Shown here: positions 23,065 to 32,528 of the stretch, piece after piece
Layout of the letters: every line of letters starts with the position of its first letter
Numbering within the stretch: the first letter of the stretch is position 1
NCBI GenBank assembly: GCA_020072965.1
Contig: JAIQFY010000046.1
Coordinates: forward strand, 1 to 41,235
Direction of reading: 5' to 3'
Length of the DNA: 41,235 nt
DNA from: Terriglobia bacterium
GTDB taxonomy: Bacteria; Acidobacteriota; Terriglobia; JAIQFV01
Program-made: the position numbers and the translations under genes
Notes under the pieces: model-generated
What the model saw: only the letters and a program-made list of their open reading frames with translations
Database searches by the model: none
What the model was told of the DNA's origin: nothing

Positions 23065-23778
23065 GACGTCATCCAGCGGTACGGTGACCGAGTTCGGTTC
23101 GTAAGCGAGAACTGGGGAAGCTCGAAACGGGCCGATCGTTTCGGTTTGAAGCGGTACCCCGTGGTGTTTGTGAACGATGTACTTCTTGCCCGCTCGGAGG
23201 ATTTTGGGTGGTTTGGCGCGAAGGGCCGGTACACGCCCTGGCTCAAGACGGAAAATCACGAGAAATTCAAGAAGGACTTGACTCACATGATTGACCTGGA
23301 GCTCAAGGGGGACACGCGAGCGGCCCAGCAGGCGCAGTCGCCCGCCCCACAAGAGGAGGACCTGGCACGTCTGCCCCACCTCAGTGCCAAAGACCTTGCC
23401 GGGTCGACCGTCGACGCGGCCTCGTTGTCCGGGAAGCTCGTCGTGGTGGAGTTTTGGGCCACCTGGTGTCTGCCGTGCCGCTCGACGCTCGAGTGGTTGG
23501 GAGAATTGAAGCGGAGGCACGGGGATAAGATTGAAATCCTGGCGATCGCCGTGGACTCGGAAGAATCTGAAGTACGGAAACTCACTCAACCGATGGGCCT
23601 GCCTTATCACGTCGTCCTGGGCGGCGCGGGGTTGGCCGAATCGTTCGGCGATATCAGCAGCGTCCCGACGATGTTTATTTTCAAGCCCAACGGCACGACG
23701 GCCTCCATTCTTTACGGCGCTCCTCAGGATTTGCACGACCGAGTCAGCCATGCGATCGACGCCTTGCTTCAGGAATGA
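23053..23778 (+). CDS. C-terminal part of candidate selenoprotein (thioredoxin/TlpA-like)
   Basis: As a separate gene this would need a TTG start at 23053 without a ribosome site (the TTG lies inside the hairpin), giving 241 residues and no export signal. It contains the remainder of a first thioredoxin-like fold (helix, strand, RYPVVFV cis-Pro loop) whose strand 1 and active-site residue lie upstream of the TGA. It also holds a complete TlpA/ResA-like domain with VVVEFWATWCLPCR, IEILAIAVDSEE and SVPTMFIF. WCLPC is the thiol-disulfide active site. Proteins of this type reduce or shuffle disulfides outside the cytoplasm, which requires the export signal found only in the upstream frame. Confidence 0.8.
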   Translation: MLAQDVIQRYGDRVRFVSENWGSSKRADRFGLKRYPVVFVNDVLLARSEDFGWFGAKGRYTPWLKTENHEKFKKDLTHMIDLELKGDTRAAQQAQSPAPQEEDLARLPHLSAKDLAGSTVDAASLSGKLVVVEFWATWCLPCRSTLEWLGELKRRHGDKIEILAIAVDSEESEVRKLTQPMGLPYHVVLGGAGLAESFGDISSVPTMFIFKPNGTTASILYGAPQDLHDRVSHAIDALLQE

Positions 23779-24298
23779 GTGATTGAACTCATGGCCCTCA
23801 GGTTCCGCAGGATGATTCGATAGATACTGTCGATCACCGAATCCGGGGAGATACCGATTGAGCCGGTAAAAGAGGATGGCAAGGTCTCGAACTTCAAGCC
23901 GTAGCAAGGCGACACCCACAACAACCAGGTTGAACAGAGAGAGGGGAGATGGTCCTTCCTCGACAATTGAATTCAGGAAAAGGTTTGAGAAAGAGGCTTG
24001 CCGGGTTGACTGCTCCCGCGCGGGTCTCCCTTCAGGAGGTTTCGGCAATTCAAACCGCAGAAAATGCGCGTATGCCCGGCGACACAGAATATTTGCGTGG
24101 AAACAGAAACCCTCGCTGCCCCGCGTTCGTCTAATTGATTTGATACCGTCTCATCGTCATCCATTGGCAACTCCAGGGGTACTCCGATAGATTCGGAGCG
24201 CTCTTCCTCATCACAAAAACAGATTCGTCGGTCTTCTGTCAAATGACTCGACGCGATTTTTCATGGTCTAACATTTGATCTTGAACGGGGGAAGGGGC
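23779..24298. other. Gap of about 520 bp before the second ADOP gene
   Basis: Open frames exist on both strands but none has a recognised domain or ribosome site. A long minus-strand frame that also covers the selenoprotein region is an antisense shadow. No repeat of the window's families is evident. The last bases hold GGGGGAAGG, the ribosome site of the permease. Confidence 0.45.
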
Positions 24299-26788
24299 AT
24301 GAACAATGTTCTGCAGGACTTTCGTTATGGCCTTCGGATGCTGGCAAAAAATCCGGCATTCACCCTGGTGGCGGTTTTAACACTGGCTCTCGGGATTGGG
24401 GCCAATACGGCCATTTTCAGTGTCATGAACGCGGTCATCCTTCGTTTTCTGCCGGTGTCCAATCCCCAGGAACTTGTCTACCTTCACACCACCGGAAATC
24501 CGAGCGGGTCTTCTCAAACGGGTGAAGGCAGTCTCTCGTTCACCATACCGATCTTTGATCGATTACGGATGGAGAGCCGGGTTTTTGCGAGCGTCATGGC
24601 TTATGTACCGCTTTCCATCGGCAAGGTTGCCGTACGTCATGGTGAAGAGCCGGAGGAGGCGCAAGCCGATATGGTGAGCGGGAATTTCTTCTCCGGGCTG
24701 GGGGTTCAGCCGGCGCGGGGCCAGACGTTCACGGCCCAGGATGAAACTCAACACAGCCAGGTGGCCGTGTTGAGCTACGGCTATTGGTCGCGGCGGTTTG
24801 GCCGCAATCCTTCCATCCTGGGCGAGACACTGTACATCAAGGGTGTGCCATTCACGGTGATCGGCATTGGCGCACGCGATTTTGCAGGTGTGGAATCCGG
24901 GGTTGCCACCGATGTCTGGATTCCCTTGCAGAACAGGCCGGACCTGACGGCCTGGGGACAACCGGCGCAGGACGGGAACACCTTGTACGGTTCGCCAAAT
25001 TGGTGGTGCCTGATGATGATTGGCCGGCTCGCACCCGGGATCAACCAGAAGCAAGCCAGCGCCCAACTGACTCCCATTTTCGAGCGGGCTGCCTACGAGG
25101 GAGTAGGGAAGCGAGACCCGAATGAACATCCCCCCCAACTCTATTTTTCAGACGCGCGAGGAATCGGGAGCCAGCGCAGTGACTTCGAGCAGCCCATCGC
25201 TGCATTGATGGGAATGGTGGGGTTGGTTCTGATCATCGCTTGCGGCAATGTGGCCATGCTGCTGGTGGCCCGGAATTCCACAAGACAACGAGAGTTTTGC
25301 CTGCGCATGGCACTCGGCGCCGGTCGCGGACGGCTCTTCTGTCAACTGCTTACCGAAAGTCTGCTGCTGGTTGCCGGCGGAGGAATATTGGGGTGGCTGT
25401 TCGCGGTGTGGGCCACCCAGTCGCTGGCTGCCTGGTCGGAACTCAAGCTCAGTCTCGCGCCGGATCTTTCGGTCCTGCTCTTTACTCTGGGAGTCTCGAT
25501 TCTCGCCGCCCTCCTGTTTGGGCTGGCTCCGCTCAGAAACGCTGTGGGGACACCCATTGGACTTGTATTGAAGACTTCCGCCGCGACGACGTACCAGGAT
25601 CGAAAAAAGGTCCGGGGCGGCCAAGTGGTCATTGCACTGCAAATGGCGATGTGCCTCGTGTTGCTGGTCTGTTCGGGTCTTCTCGTTCGAACCCTGCGGA
25701 ACCTTGAAACCACTGACCTGGGAATGCGCGCACCGGGTCTGCTCGTTTTTGGTATCACGCCGCCGCAGACTCTGGCGACTGATCCGGAAGTCCATCGTTT
25801 TCATCAGGAGCTGTCGGCTCGCTTGCGCGCTTTGCCCGGAGTGGAGTCGGCGACGCTCATGCAGAACCGTATTGGCTCGGGATGGAGCAACAACACGAGT
25901 GCCTACGTGGACGGGAGGCGTCCCGGTGAAGGGAATCGCGAGAGCCCGTTACGATGGAATGCCGTGGGGCCGGATTATTTTCATGTACTCGGCATGACTC
26001 TTCTCCTGGGACGCGACTTTACGGATGCCGATTCCGCCACCGCGCCCAAAAGCGTCATCGTCAGCCAGACTTTTGCAGAACAGTACCTCCCGAAACTCAA
26101 CCCGCTGGGCCACCATGTTTCAATGTCTTCCAAGCCCGACAGCACCCAGTACACCATCATCGGTGTTGCCGCCGACAGCAAGTACACGGGTGTGCGCGAG
26201 AGCAAAAGACCGACGGCGTACTTCCCTTACACTCAGATAAAAGGCACTGGGACGATGCACTATGAACTGCGCACGCCAGGCAACCCGGCCGCACTTCTGT
26301 CGAGCGTCCGGCGCGTGGTGCATGACTTTGGGCCCGATCTGCCGCTGCTACAGCCGATGACCCAGCAGAATCAATTCAAGGAATCATTCTCGCAGGAGCG
26401 GTTGTTTGCCCGGCTCTCCATGTTCTTTGGATTTCTGGCTGCGCTGCTGGTGGCGACGGGTCTTTACGGAACGCTCGCTTACCGCGTGAGCCGGCGGACG
26501 GCCGAGATCGGCGTGCGGATGGCTCTGGGAGCACAACGACGCCAGGTCTTGTGGATGGTGCTGCTTGAAAGCCTGGCGGTAAGCCTCGCAGGTGTCATCG
26601 TCGGATTGCCCATTGCCTTCGGCGGTGGCCGCCTGCTGCGCTCGATGCTCTTTGAGCTCACGCCGGGCGATCCGGTCACCTTCGTCTGTGCATTGTTCGG
26701 ATTGACGCTGGTGGTGCTTGTGGCCAGCTTGATTCCCGCGCGCCGCGCCGCCAGCGTCGATCCCATGGTGGCGCTGCGATATGAATAG
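24299..26788 (+). CDS. ADOP-type permease (MacB/FtsX family), second solo copy
   Basis: This encodes 829 residues. The ATG at 24299 follows GAAGG; an in-frame TTG at 24275 is less likely. The first helix region reads DFRYGLRMLAKNPAFTLVAV and [20 protein letters not shown]. The mid-protein motif is ARNSTRQREFCLRMALGAGR and the C-terminal one SRRTAEIGVRMALGAQRRQV, with PARRAASVDPMVALRYE at the end. Like the copy at 18673 it lacks the linker domain before helix 1 and has no PadR gene. The two share architecture but differ widely in sequence, so this is an old duplication. No ATPase gene is near; the energy source and cargo are unknown. Confidence 0.93.
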   Translation: MNNVLQDFRYGLRMLAKNPAFTLVAVLTLALGIGANTAIFSVMNAVILRFLPVSNPQELVYLHTTGNPSGSSQTGEGSLSFTIPIFDRLRMESRVFASVMAYVPLSIGKVAVRHGEEPEEAQADMVSGNFFSGLGVQPARGQTFTAQDETQHSQVAVLSYGYWSRRFGRNPSILGETLYIKGVPFTVIGIGARDFAGVESGVATDVWIPLQNRPDLTAWGQPAQDGNTLYGSPNWWCLMMIGRLAPGINQKQASAQLTPIFERAAYEGVGKRDPNEHPPQLYFSDARGIGSQRSDFEQPIAALMGMVGLVLIIACGNVAMLLVARNSTRQREFCLRMALGAGRGRLFCQLLTESLLLVAGGGILGWLFAVWATQSLAAWSELKLSLAPDLSVLLFTLGVSILAALLFGLAPLRNAVGTPIGLVLKTSAATTYQDRKKVRGGQVVIALQMAMCLVLLVCSGLLVRTLRNLETTDLGMRAPGLLVFGITPPQTLATDPEVHRFHQELSARLRALPGVESATLMQNRIGSGWSNNTSAYVDGRRPGEGNRESPLRWNAVGPDYFHVLGMTLLLGRDFTDADSATAPKSVIVSQTFAEQYLPKLNPLGHHVSMSSKPDSTQYTIIGVAADSKYTGVRESKRPTAYFPYTQIKGTGTMHYELRTPGNPAALLSSVRRVVHDFGPDLPLLQPMTQQNQFKESFSQERLFARLSMFFGFLAALLVATGLYGTLAYRVSRRTAEIGVRMALGAQRRQVLWMVLLESLAVSLAGVIVGLPIAFGGGRLLRSMLFELTPGDPVTFVCALFGLTLVVLVASLIPARRAASVDPMVALRYE

Positions 26789-27141
26789 GCGCCGGAGGCG
26801 GTGCATTTATGTTTTCACAACCCCGATGGAGTTGTGACCGGAGATTCGGGACTGTCCAGAACTTAAATGAATTGGACGCCACCAGAAATGCGGGTGTCTG
26901 TCCCCGCTTGAACCGAATCCCCCTACCGGGAGGTGGGGGATCCTTGTTCCTTCTTCTCTAAGGGCGATCCCCACCCAGGGTAGGCCGCAAGGCGGCCAAC
27001 CCTGGGCTATTGAAGACTTCCCCCGCCGCGGCGGGGAAGTGGATCATTCGCCATCTCAATTTCTTAACTAAGTGCCATTCAGACCCGGCCCCGCCAGTTC
27101 TTTCTTGGGCGGAGATTGCTTCCGGTTGCGCGCCATGAAAA
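26789..27141. other. Gap between convergent ADOP genes, with repeats
   Basis: Plus- and minus-strand permease genes end toward each other here. Contents are a degenerate GGTGTCTGTCCCC repeat (about 26898-26911), the stem-forming CCCCTACCGGGAGGTGGGGG near 26925, GGCCGCAAGGCGGCC, a hairpin CCCCGCCGCGGCGGGG near 27020, and a second copy of the IS-end repeat (27065-27090). Some of these could act as bidirectional terminators. No gene. Confidence 0.5.
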
Positions 27142-29796
27142 CTATTGTTCGCGGAGCAGGTTTGCCGGGTCGACGTCGAGGACGCGTCTCACGGGACCGG
27201 CGACCGAAAGTGATCCGGTGAGCAGCAAAGTTAATGCAACAGCACCAAGTACGAATGGATCCTGCGCTGTGGCCTGGTAGACGATCGCCGAAAGCAGTCG
27301 GCTTGCGGCCACGCCGAGCAGTATGCCGACCACCGAGCCGCTGGCAAGCAGGATCAGCAGGCGGCCGAGCGCGGCATAGAGAATCTGCTTCGCCTGCGCA
27401 CCGAGAACGACACGAATGCTCAGTTCGCGCAGTCGTTTGCTGACAGTGTACGAGGCGAGGCCGAAGGTCCCGGTGATCGAGAGGAGGAGTCCAAAAGCGC
27501 CAAAAAGGCCGAGGGCGACGGTCGCCACCTGGGATGGAAAGAGACTCAGTGCAAGCTGGCTGTTCCAGGGGCCCGATTCCTGAATAGGAACGGCGCGGTC
27601 AAGATCGCGGACCGCGTCGCGAATGGTGGCTACCATATCGGCCGTGTCGCGCCGGGTCCGGACGATGAGCGATGTCCTGGTGTCCCCTACCTGCGAGATC
27701 GGGAAAAACGCTGCGGCTTCCGGATCTTCACTGAGCGTAAAGTGTTTTCCATCTGCCATGATGCCCACGATCTGAATCGACACCCCGGAGCGGTTTTTAA
27801 AATAGCGTCCGACGGCGTGCTCGGAGTGGAAGAGTCGCCGAGCGAATTCCTGATTCACAATGGCAACGGGCGGCGTCTCCGCGGTGTCGGTAAAGCTTAC
27901 ATCGCGCCCCGCGAGCAGTGGTGTTCCAGAGGCGGTCAAATATCCGGGTGAGACTTCGTAGAAATAGGTATTAAAAGCTTTCTTTGAGGGTCTGAAATCG
28001 ACACTTTGTTGAGAGAAGACAGCAGTGCCGGCTTGCTCGAAAGATAGGGGCGTGGTATTCGCGTAGCCTGCTGCTTCCACTCCCGGGATCTCGGAGACCC
28101 TTTCCAGCAGCTGGCGCTGGAAATGATCCGCGGCGGCATCGCTCGAATAGCCAGCCCGGCTCAGATCGAATTGCGTACGAACAGCATTCTTCGGATTGAA
28201 ACCCAGGTCCATGGTCAGTGCTTTGCCCAGGCCGCGCAGCGAGACAAAGGCAGCCGTGACGGTAACGCAGCAGAGGGCGATCTGTGCTGCCAGCAGGACA
28301 TCGCGGAGCGCCCAGCGGCGTCCTGCGGAGTATTGGCTTCCGCCGCTCTTAATCGCGTCATTTGGGTCGGTCTTGAATATCTGCCGCAAGGGCATCACTC
28401 CGAACAGAACGCCGGCGAGCACCGAGATAAGGAACGCCATTAGGATCAACGATGGCTGCGGCAGCACGTGGAACTTGAAAGGGAATCTGCTGGGCGGATG
28501 CCAGCCGGCCAGCCCGGTGAGGGCCATCCACGCCAGGCCGCAGGCGCACGTGCCCCCGAAGATCGAAATCACAAAGGCCTCGACAAGGATCTGGCGGAGG
28601 ATGCGCCAGCGGCTCGATCCGATGGCCAGGCGGATGGCAATCTCGCGCGTGCGGTCTGCCGTACGCGCTGCAAACAGGCTGCCCAGGTTGGCGCAGGCGG
28701 CGAGCAACACAATGCCGGCCAGCCCCATCACCCCAGCCAGAAAACCGCGCGCCGGCCCGCCGATAAAGTCACCGATCAGACCAGGACGAGCCAGCTTGAA
28801 TGCCAGGCCCTCTTCATCCTTGGGATACTGCCGGGCAATGCGGGCAGCAATCGTTTTCAATTCAGCCTGCGCCTGGGGCAGGGTGAACTCGTTCTTGATG
28901 CGCACGATCGAAAAGACATCCTTATGGCTCCGCGACTCAAGCCAGTTGACTCCGTCCAGCGATGCTTCATTCGCCATCGGAACGAAAATGTCAATCTGGG
29001 CAAATTTTTCGGTCCCGTAGAAGCCTTCAGGCGTGACCCCGACGATTGTGTACCGGTGCTTGGCAATGCGGACCGTCGTCCCCACGATGTTGGGGTCCGC
29101 GCCAAAATCACTCTTCCATGCTGACCAGGAAAGCACCGCAGCCTCCGAGGCTCCGGGATGATCGTCATCGGCGCGCTCCAGCAGACGCCCGAGGAACGGC
29201 TTGATACCGACGACTTCGAAGTATTGCCCGCTCACTTCGTATCCCCAGACGTGCCGGGTGACGCCGTTGGCTTCCAAGCCAAATTCCTGAATCTCAACAC
29301 CGGCTACAGCAGAAAACACCGTATTGTCATCGCGCACATCGCGCATTTCCGGATACGAAAGAAAGGGGCCACCCTCTTGGGGCTGGAGCGTCATCACCCG
29401 GTCTGCATGAGGCAAATCCAGTTGCCGCAGGACCAATGCCTGCAGGACGCCGAAAACGATGACATTGGCGGCGATGCCGAGCGCCAGGGTGAAGACCGCG
29501 GTGAGGGCAAAGCCGGGAGAACGGCGCATCTGGCGTAAGGCGAATCGCAGGTCCTGCACCAGGGATTCGAAAAACGCGCCCACCCGCGCATCGCGCACGC
29601 GCTCCTTGACTTGCTCGACTCCGCCCAGTTCGATCCGCGCGGCCCGTCGCGCTTCCTCCGGCGGCATGCCCGCGCGAATCTTTTCCTCTATCAGCATTTC
29701 GAGGTGGGAATGAACCTCCTGGTCGAGGTCTGCCTCCACACGACGAAATAAAAAGAGATTTCTCAGGAAACTTCGGGCTTTCACAAGGAGCGGCAT
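27142..29796 (-). CDS. ADOP-type permease, distal gene of PadR operon
   Basis: This encodes 884 residues. The ATG at 29796 follows GAGGTG six bases upstream. An N-terminal cytoplasmic linker (1-75: DLDQEVHSHLEMLIEEKIRA, GMPPEEARRAARIELGGVEQ) precedes the first membrane helix (FALTAVFTLALGIAANVIVF). The rest has the usual core, the motif ARTADRTREIAIRLAIGSSR, a second half ending SKRLRELSIRVVLGAQAKQI and RRVLDVDPANLLREQ. It starts 40 bp after the stop of the ADOP at 29837. The first 70 or so residues are nearly identical to that gene's, whereas the remainder is very different. Confidence 0.93.
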   Translation of the reverse strand: MPLLVKARSFLRNLFLFRRVEADLDQEVHSHLEMLIEEKIRAGMPPEEARRAARIELGGVEQVKERVRDARVGAFFESLVQDLRFALRQMRRSPGFALTAVFTLALGIAANVIVFGVLQALVLRQLDLPHADRVMTLQPQEGGPFLSYPEMRDVRDDNTVFSAVAGVEIQEFGLEANGVTRHVWGYEVSGQYFEVVGIKPFLGRLLERADDDHPGASEAAVLSWSAWKSDFGADPNIVGTTVRIAKHRYTIVGVTPEGFYGTEKFAQIDIFVPMANEASLDGVNWLESRSHKDVFSIVRIKNEFTLPQAQAELKTIAARIARQYPKDEEGLAFKLARPGLIGDFIGGPARGFLAGVMGLAGIVLLAACANLGSLFAARTADRTREIAIRLAIGSSRWRILRQILVEAFVISIFGGTCACGLAWMALTGLAGWHPPSRFPFKFHVLPQPSLILMAFLISVLAGVLFGVMPLRQIFKTDPNDAIKSGGSQYSAGRRWALRDVLLAAQIALCCVTVTAAFVSLRGLGKALTMDLGFNPKNAVRTQFDLSRAGYSSDAAADHFQRQLLERVSEIPGVEAAGYANTTPLSFEQAGTAVFSQQSVDFRPSKKAFNTYFYEVSPGYLTASGTPLLAGRDVSFTDTAETPPVAIVNQEFARRLFHSEHAVGRYFKNRSGVSIQIVGIMADGKHFTLSEDPEAAAFFPISQVGDTRTSLIVRTRRDTADMVATIRDAVRDLDRAVPIQESGPWNSQLALSLFPSQVATVALGLFGAFGLLLSITGTFGLASYTVSKRLRELSIRVVLGAQAKQILYAALGRLLILLASGSVVGILLGVAASRLLSAIVYQATAQDPFVLGAVALTLLLTGSLSVAGPVRRVLDVDPANLLREQ

Positions 29797-29836
29797 GGTG
29801 AACACCTCAACAATCGAAACGACCCGAAACCAAGTT

Positions 29837-32515
29837 CTATTCGCAACGCAACGCAACCATTGGGTCTACTTGAGTGGCTCGCCGCGCCGGAATGAAACAA
29901 GCCAGGAGCGCGGCCCCCACGAGGAGCAGGGTCACCCCGCCGAAAGTCAGCGGATCGGTGGCAGTGACGCCAAAGAGCAGCGACTCTATGGTGCGTGTTA
30001 GAGCCAGCGAGCCGGCAATCCCAATCGCCACGCCGATGAAAATAGTGCGCAATCCCTGGCTTAGGATCATTCTCAGAACGTCGCCGGATCCCGCGCCGAG
30101 AGCGACGCGCACGCCAATCTCGCGCGTGCGGCGGCTGACGGAATAGGCCATCACGCCAAACACGCCTGCCGTAGCGAGAAGCAGCGCGACGATTCCGAAA
30201 AATCCGATGAGAATGACGTTAAATCTCCGCGAGCCCAACGAAGCTGAATAGACCTGCGAAAAAGTCCGGAACCTCGCCGGAATCTCCGGGTTGAGGTCCT
30301 CGAGGATTGCGCGCGCTGCGGATGTGACCAAGCGCGTGTCGGCATCGTTCAGCATAGTTAAGGTGATCGCGGCGCGCGGCCTCTGGAACAAATTCACATA
30401 GACGGTTGGACGCGGCGGCACATCGAGGCCGTATTCGTGAATGTCGCCCACGATCCCGACAATGGTCAGCAAGCGCAGGTCGCCATCCATGTTTCCGAAC
30501 TCAATCGTGTGGCCGATCGGGTCCTGATTTGGCCACCGGTCGCGCGCAAGCGATTCGCTGATCACGGCAACGTGCGGAGAGTCCGCGCCATCGCGCTCGT
30601 CGAAGATCCGCCCTCGAATCAGCGGAATTCCGAGAACCTGGAAGTATCCGTCCGTGGCCACGCCAAAGTCCGCATTGCCGATGCGTTCTTTTTGCTGCAA
30701 CAGCGCGCCAAAACCATCCATGGTCTTGGGGATCTCATTCTGGGTCATCAGTAGAAACATTCCGTCGGGAAGGCCGCCCTCCACCATCGGCAGGCCGCTC
30801 GTGGCGCCGACCTTGCGCACGCCCGGGATTTGTTTGAGCCGGTCAATCAGGTTTGAAAAGAAAATCGCCTGACGTGCCTTTGCTTTGGGATCGTCCACCC
30901 ACGGAAGCGCGACGTCCATCGTGACAATTTTATCCACGCGGAACCCGGGATTCACTTCGAGCACTTTCAGCAGGCTGCGCCCGAGCAATCCCGCTCCGAC
31001 CACGAGAACCAACGTGATCGCGAGCTGGGTCGCCACGATGACCCGGCCGACGCGCTGGCTGCCTTGCGAACCTGCTTGTCCCCGCCCGCCTTCCACCAGA
31101 CCCTTGCGCAGGTCGCCGGAAGTTGCCCGCGCAGCGGTGAAGGCTCCCAGGCCGGCGGCGACCGCAGTGGAAAGCAGGAACGCGAACACAAGGACTGGAA
31201 TGCTGATTGAGACGCTGTCCAGTCGCGGGAGATTTTGCGGCGCCAGCCCTACTAATCCCGCCACACCCCAGAACGCTCCCAGGACGCCGAGGCCGCCGCC
31301 CACGAGCGAAAGTAGAAAGGCTTCGGTAAGAAATTGACGGATCAGCCGTCCGCGCGCGGCACCGAGCGCGAGGCGAATGGCGAGCTCGCGCTCCCTCGCC
31401 GACGCTTGTGCCAGCAGCAAATTCGCCACGTTCGCGCAGGCCACCAGCAGCAGAAATCCCACCGCACCGAGCAGGACCAGCAGCGCCGGGCGAGCTTTGC
31501 CCGTGATCGAGTCCTGTAGAGGGACGACAATCCCATTTTTGAGGAGATAGTCGCCTTGCTCGCTCGATGTATCGTGAATGCGCCGGGCGATCGCGCTGAT
31601 GTCTCGATTCGCTTGCTCGACAGTCACACCGCCGCGGAGACGCCCGACCGCAGAGTAGTTATGCGACGTCCTGCTTGGGTTTTCGCCGTCCAAATCGGTC
31701 GGCAGCCACACATCCACGTCTGCCGGGAAACGAAATCCGGCCGGGAGCACGCCGATAATGGAGAAAACCGCGCCATCAATCTTCAGGTGCGACTGCGAGA
31801 GATCCTGCGGCGATCCGAGATATTGCCTCCAGTATCCATAGCTGACAAGAACGGTGGGGCCGGCCCCTTTTTTCGCGTCGCTGGCGCTGAAATCCCGCCC
31901 GAGGATCGGCTGAATACCGAAGACCTTGAGAAAGTCAGGGGAGACGCCCGCGACTGTCGTGCGCGTCGGCTGTGAGGGACCCGAAACGGACGCGATGTTG
32001 CCATTGTACTTTGCAATTGCCTGAAAGCTGCGGTTTTGATCGCGAAAGTCGTCGAAGTTCGGGTCCGCGAGGCGGGACCACCGGCCCTTTGAGGTGACCT
32101 CGAAGACGGCCATGATCCGGTCCGATTCGGGGTACGGCAGCGGCCGCAACAACACCCCGTATACAACGCTGAAGATTGCTGTGGTCGCGCCGATGGCCAG
32201 CGCGAGCGTAAAGATCATGACGGCGGTCGTGCCGGGGTTTTTGCGGAGTTGGCGGAGACCGTAGCGGCAATCGGAGAGCACGGAGTGGAGCCAATTTCCA
32301 AGCCGTTCTTCGCGAACCTGTTCTTTCACCTGTTCGATGCCGCCCAGTTCGATCCGCGCGGCCCGTCGCGCTTCCTCCGGCGGCATGCCCGCGCGAATGT
32401 TCTCCTCGGTCAGCATTTCGAGGTGGGCATGAACCTCCTGGTCGAGGTCTACCTCCACACGCCGGGATAAAAAGAGATTTCTCAAGAAACTTCGGGCCTT
32501 CACAAGGAGCGGCAC
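29837..32515 (-). CDS. ADOP-type permease, proximal gene of PadR operon
   Basis: This encodes 892 residues with a GTG start at 32515. The start is chosen because the preceding AGGTGTTTAGC lines up with the ribosome site of the paralogue, whose ATG stands at this position; an in-frame GTG at 32524 is the alternative. The N-terminal linker (DLDQEVHAHLEMLTEENIRA) is followed by TTAVMIFTLALAIGATTAIF, the core domain, ASARERELAIRLALGAARGR, and a C-terminal half with SRRTREIGVRVALGAGSGDV and PARRATQVDPMVALRCE. It lies 13 bp after the PadR stop, so the regulator and both permeases form one operon. Confidence 0.93.
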   Translation of the reverse strand: MPLLVKARSFLRNLFLSRRVEVDLDQEVHAHLEMLTEENIRAGMPPEEARRAARIELGGIEQVKEQVREERLGNWLHSVLSDCRYGLRQLRKNPGTTAVMIFTLALAIGATTAIFSVVYGVLLRPLPYPESDRIMAVFEVTSKGRWSRLADPNFDDFRDQNRSFQAIAKYNGNIASVSGPSQPTRTTVAGVSPDFLKVFGIQPILGRDFSASDAKKGAGPTVLVSYGYWRQYLGSPQDLSQSHLKIDGAVFSIIGVLPAGFRFPADVDVWLPTDLDGENPSRTSHNYSAVGRLRGGVTVEQANRDISAIARRIHDTSSEQGDYLLKNGIVVPLQDSITGKARPALLVLLGAVGFLLLVACANVANLLLAQASARERELAIRLALGAARGRLIRQFLTEAFLLSLVGGGLGVLGAFWGVAGLVGLAPQNLPRLDSVSISIPVLVFAFLLSTAVAAGLGAFTAARATSGDLRKGLVEGGRGQAGSQGSQRVGRVIVATQLAITLVLVVGAGLLGRSLLKVLEVNPGFRVDKIVTMDVALPWVDDPKAKARQAIFFSNLIDRLKQIPGVRKVGATSGLPMVEGGLPDGMFLLMTQNEIPKTMDGFGALLQQKERIGNADFGVATDGYFQVLGIPLIRGRIFDERDGADSPHVAVISESLARDRWPNQDPIGHTIEFGNMDGDLRLLTIVGIVGDIHEYGLDVPPRPTVYVNLFQRPRAAITLTMLNDADTRLVTSAARAILEDLNPEIPARFRTFSQVYSASLGSRRFNVILIGFFGIVALLLATAGVFGVMAYSVSRRTREIGVRVALGAGSGDVLRMILSQGLRTIFIGVAIGIAGSLALTRTIESLLFGVTATDPLTFGGVTLLLVGAALLACFIPARRATQVDPMVALRCE

Positions 32516-32528
32516 GCTAAACACCTTT

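Larger units (their letters stand above)
21799..23778 (+). other. Proposed single selenoprotein CDS, TGA 23029 read as Sec
   Basis: Reading TGA 23029-23031 as selenocysteine joins both frames into 659 residues: export signal, helical region (about 75-390), thioredoxin-like domain 1 (about 398-500) and TlpA-like domain 2 (about 520-655). In domain 1 a strand KVTVTLVRWPYT is followed by Sec411-His-Leu-Cys414, a helix, strand DRVRFVSENWG and RYPVVFV with Pro454. The 43-residue spacing from Sec411 to Pro454 matches the 44 between Cys32 and cis-Pro76 of E. coli thioredoxin. Domain 2 keeps Cys557-Leu-Pro-Cys560. A stem-loop at 23037-23064 fits a bacterial SECIS. Alternatives are a nonsense mutation of TGC/TGT, or two separate genes. 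Frame, motif position and hairpin together make recoding my preferred reading. Confidence 0.6.

Noticed and set aside
22927-24048. Long minus-strand open frame (373 codons)
   Set aside because: It lies antisense to the thioredoxin-like coding region, has no recognisable domain or ribosome site, and is explained by the high GC content of the true gene.
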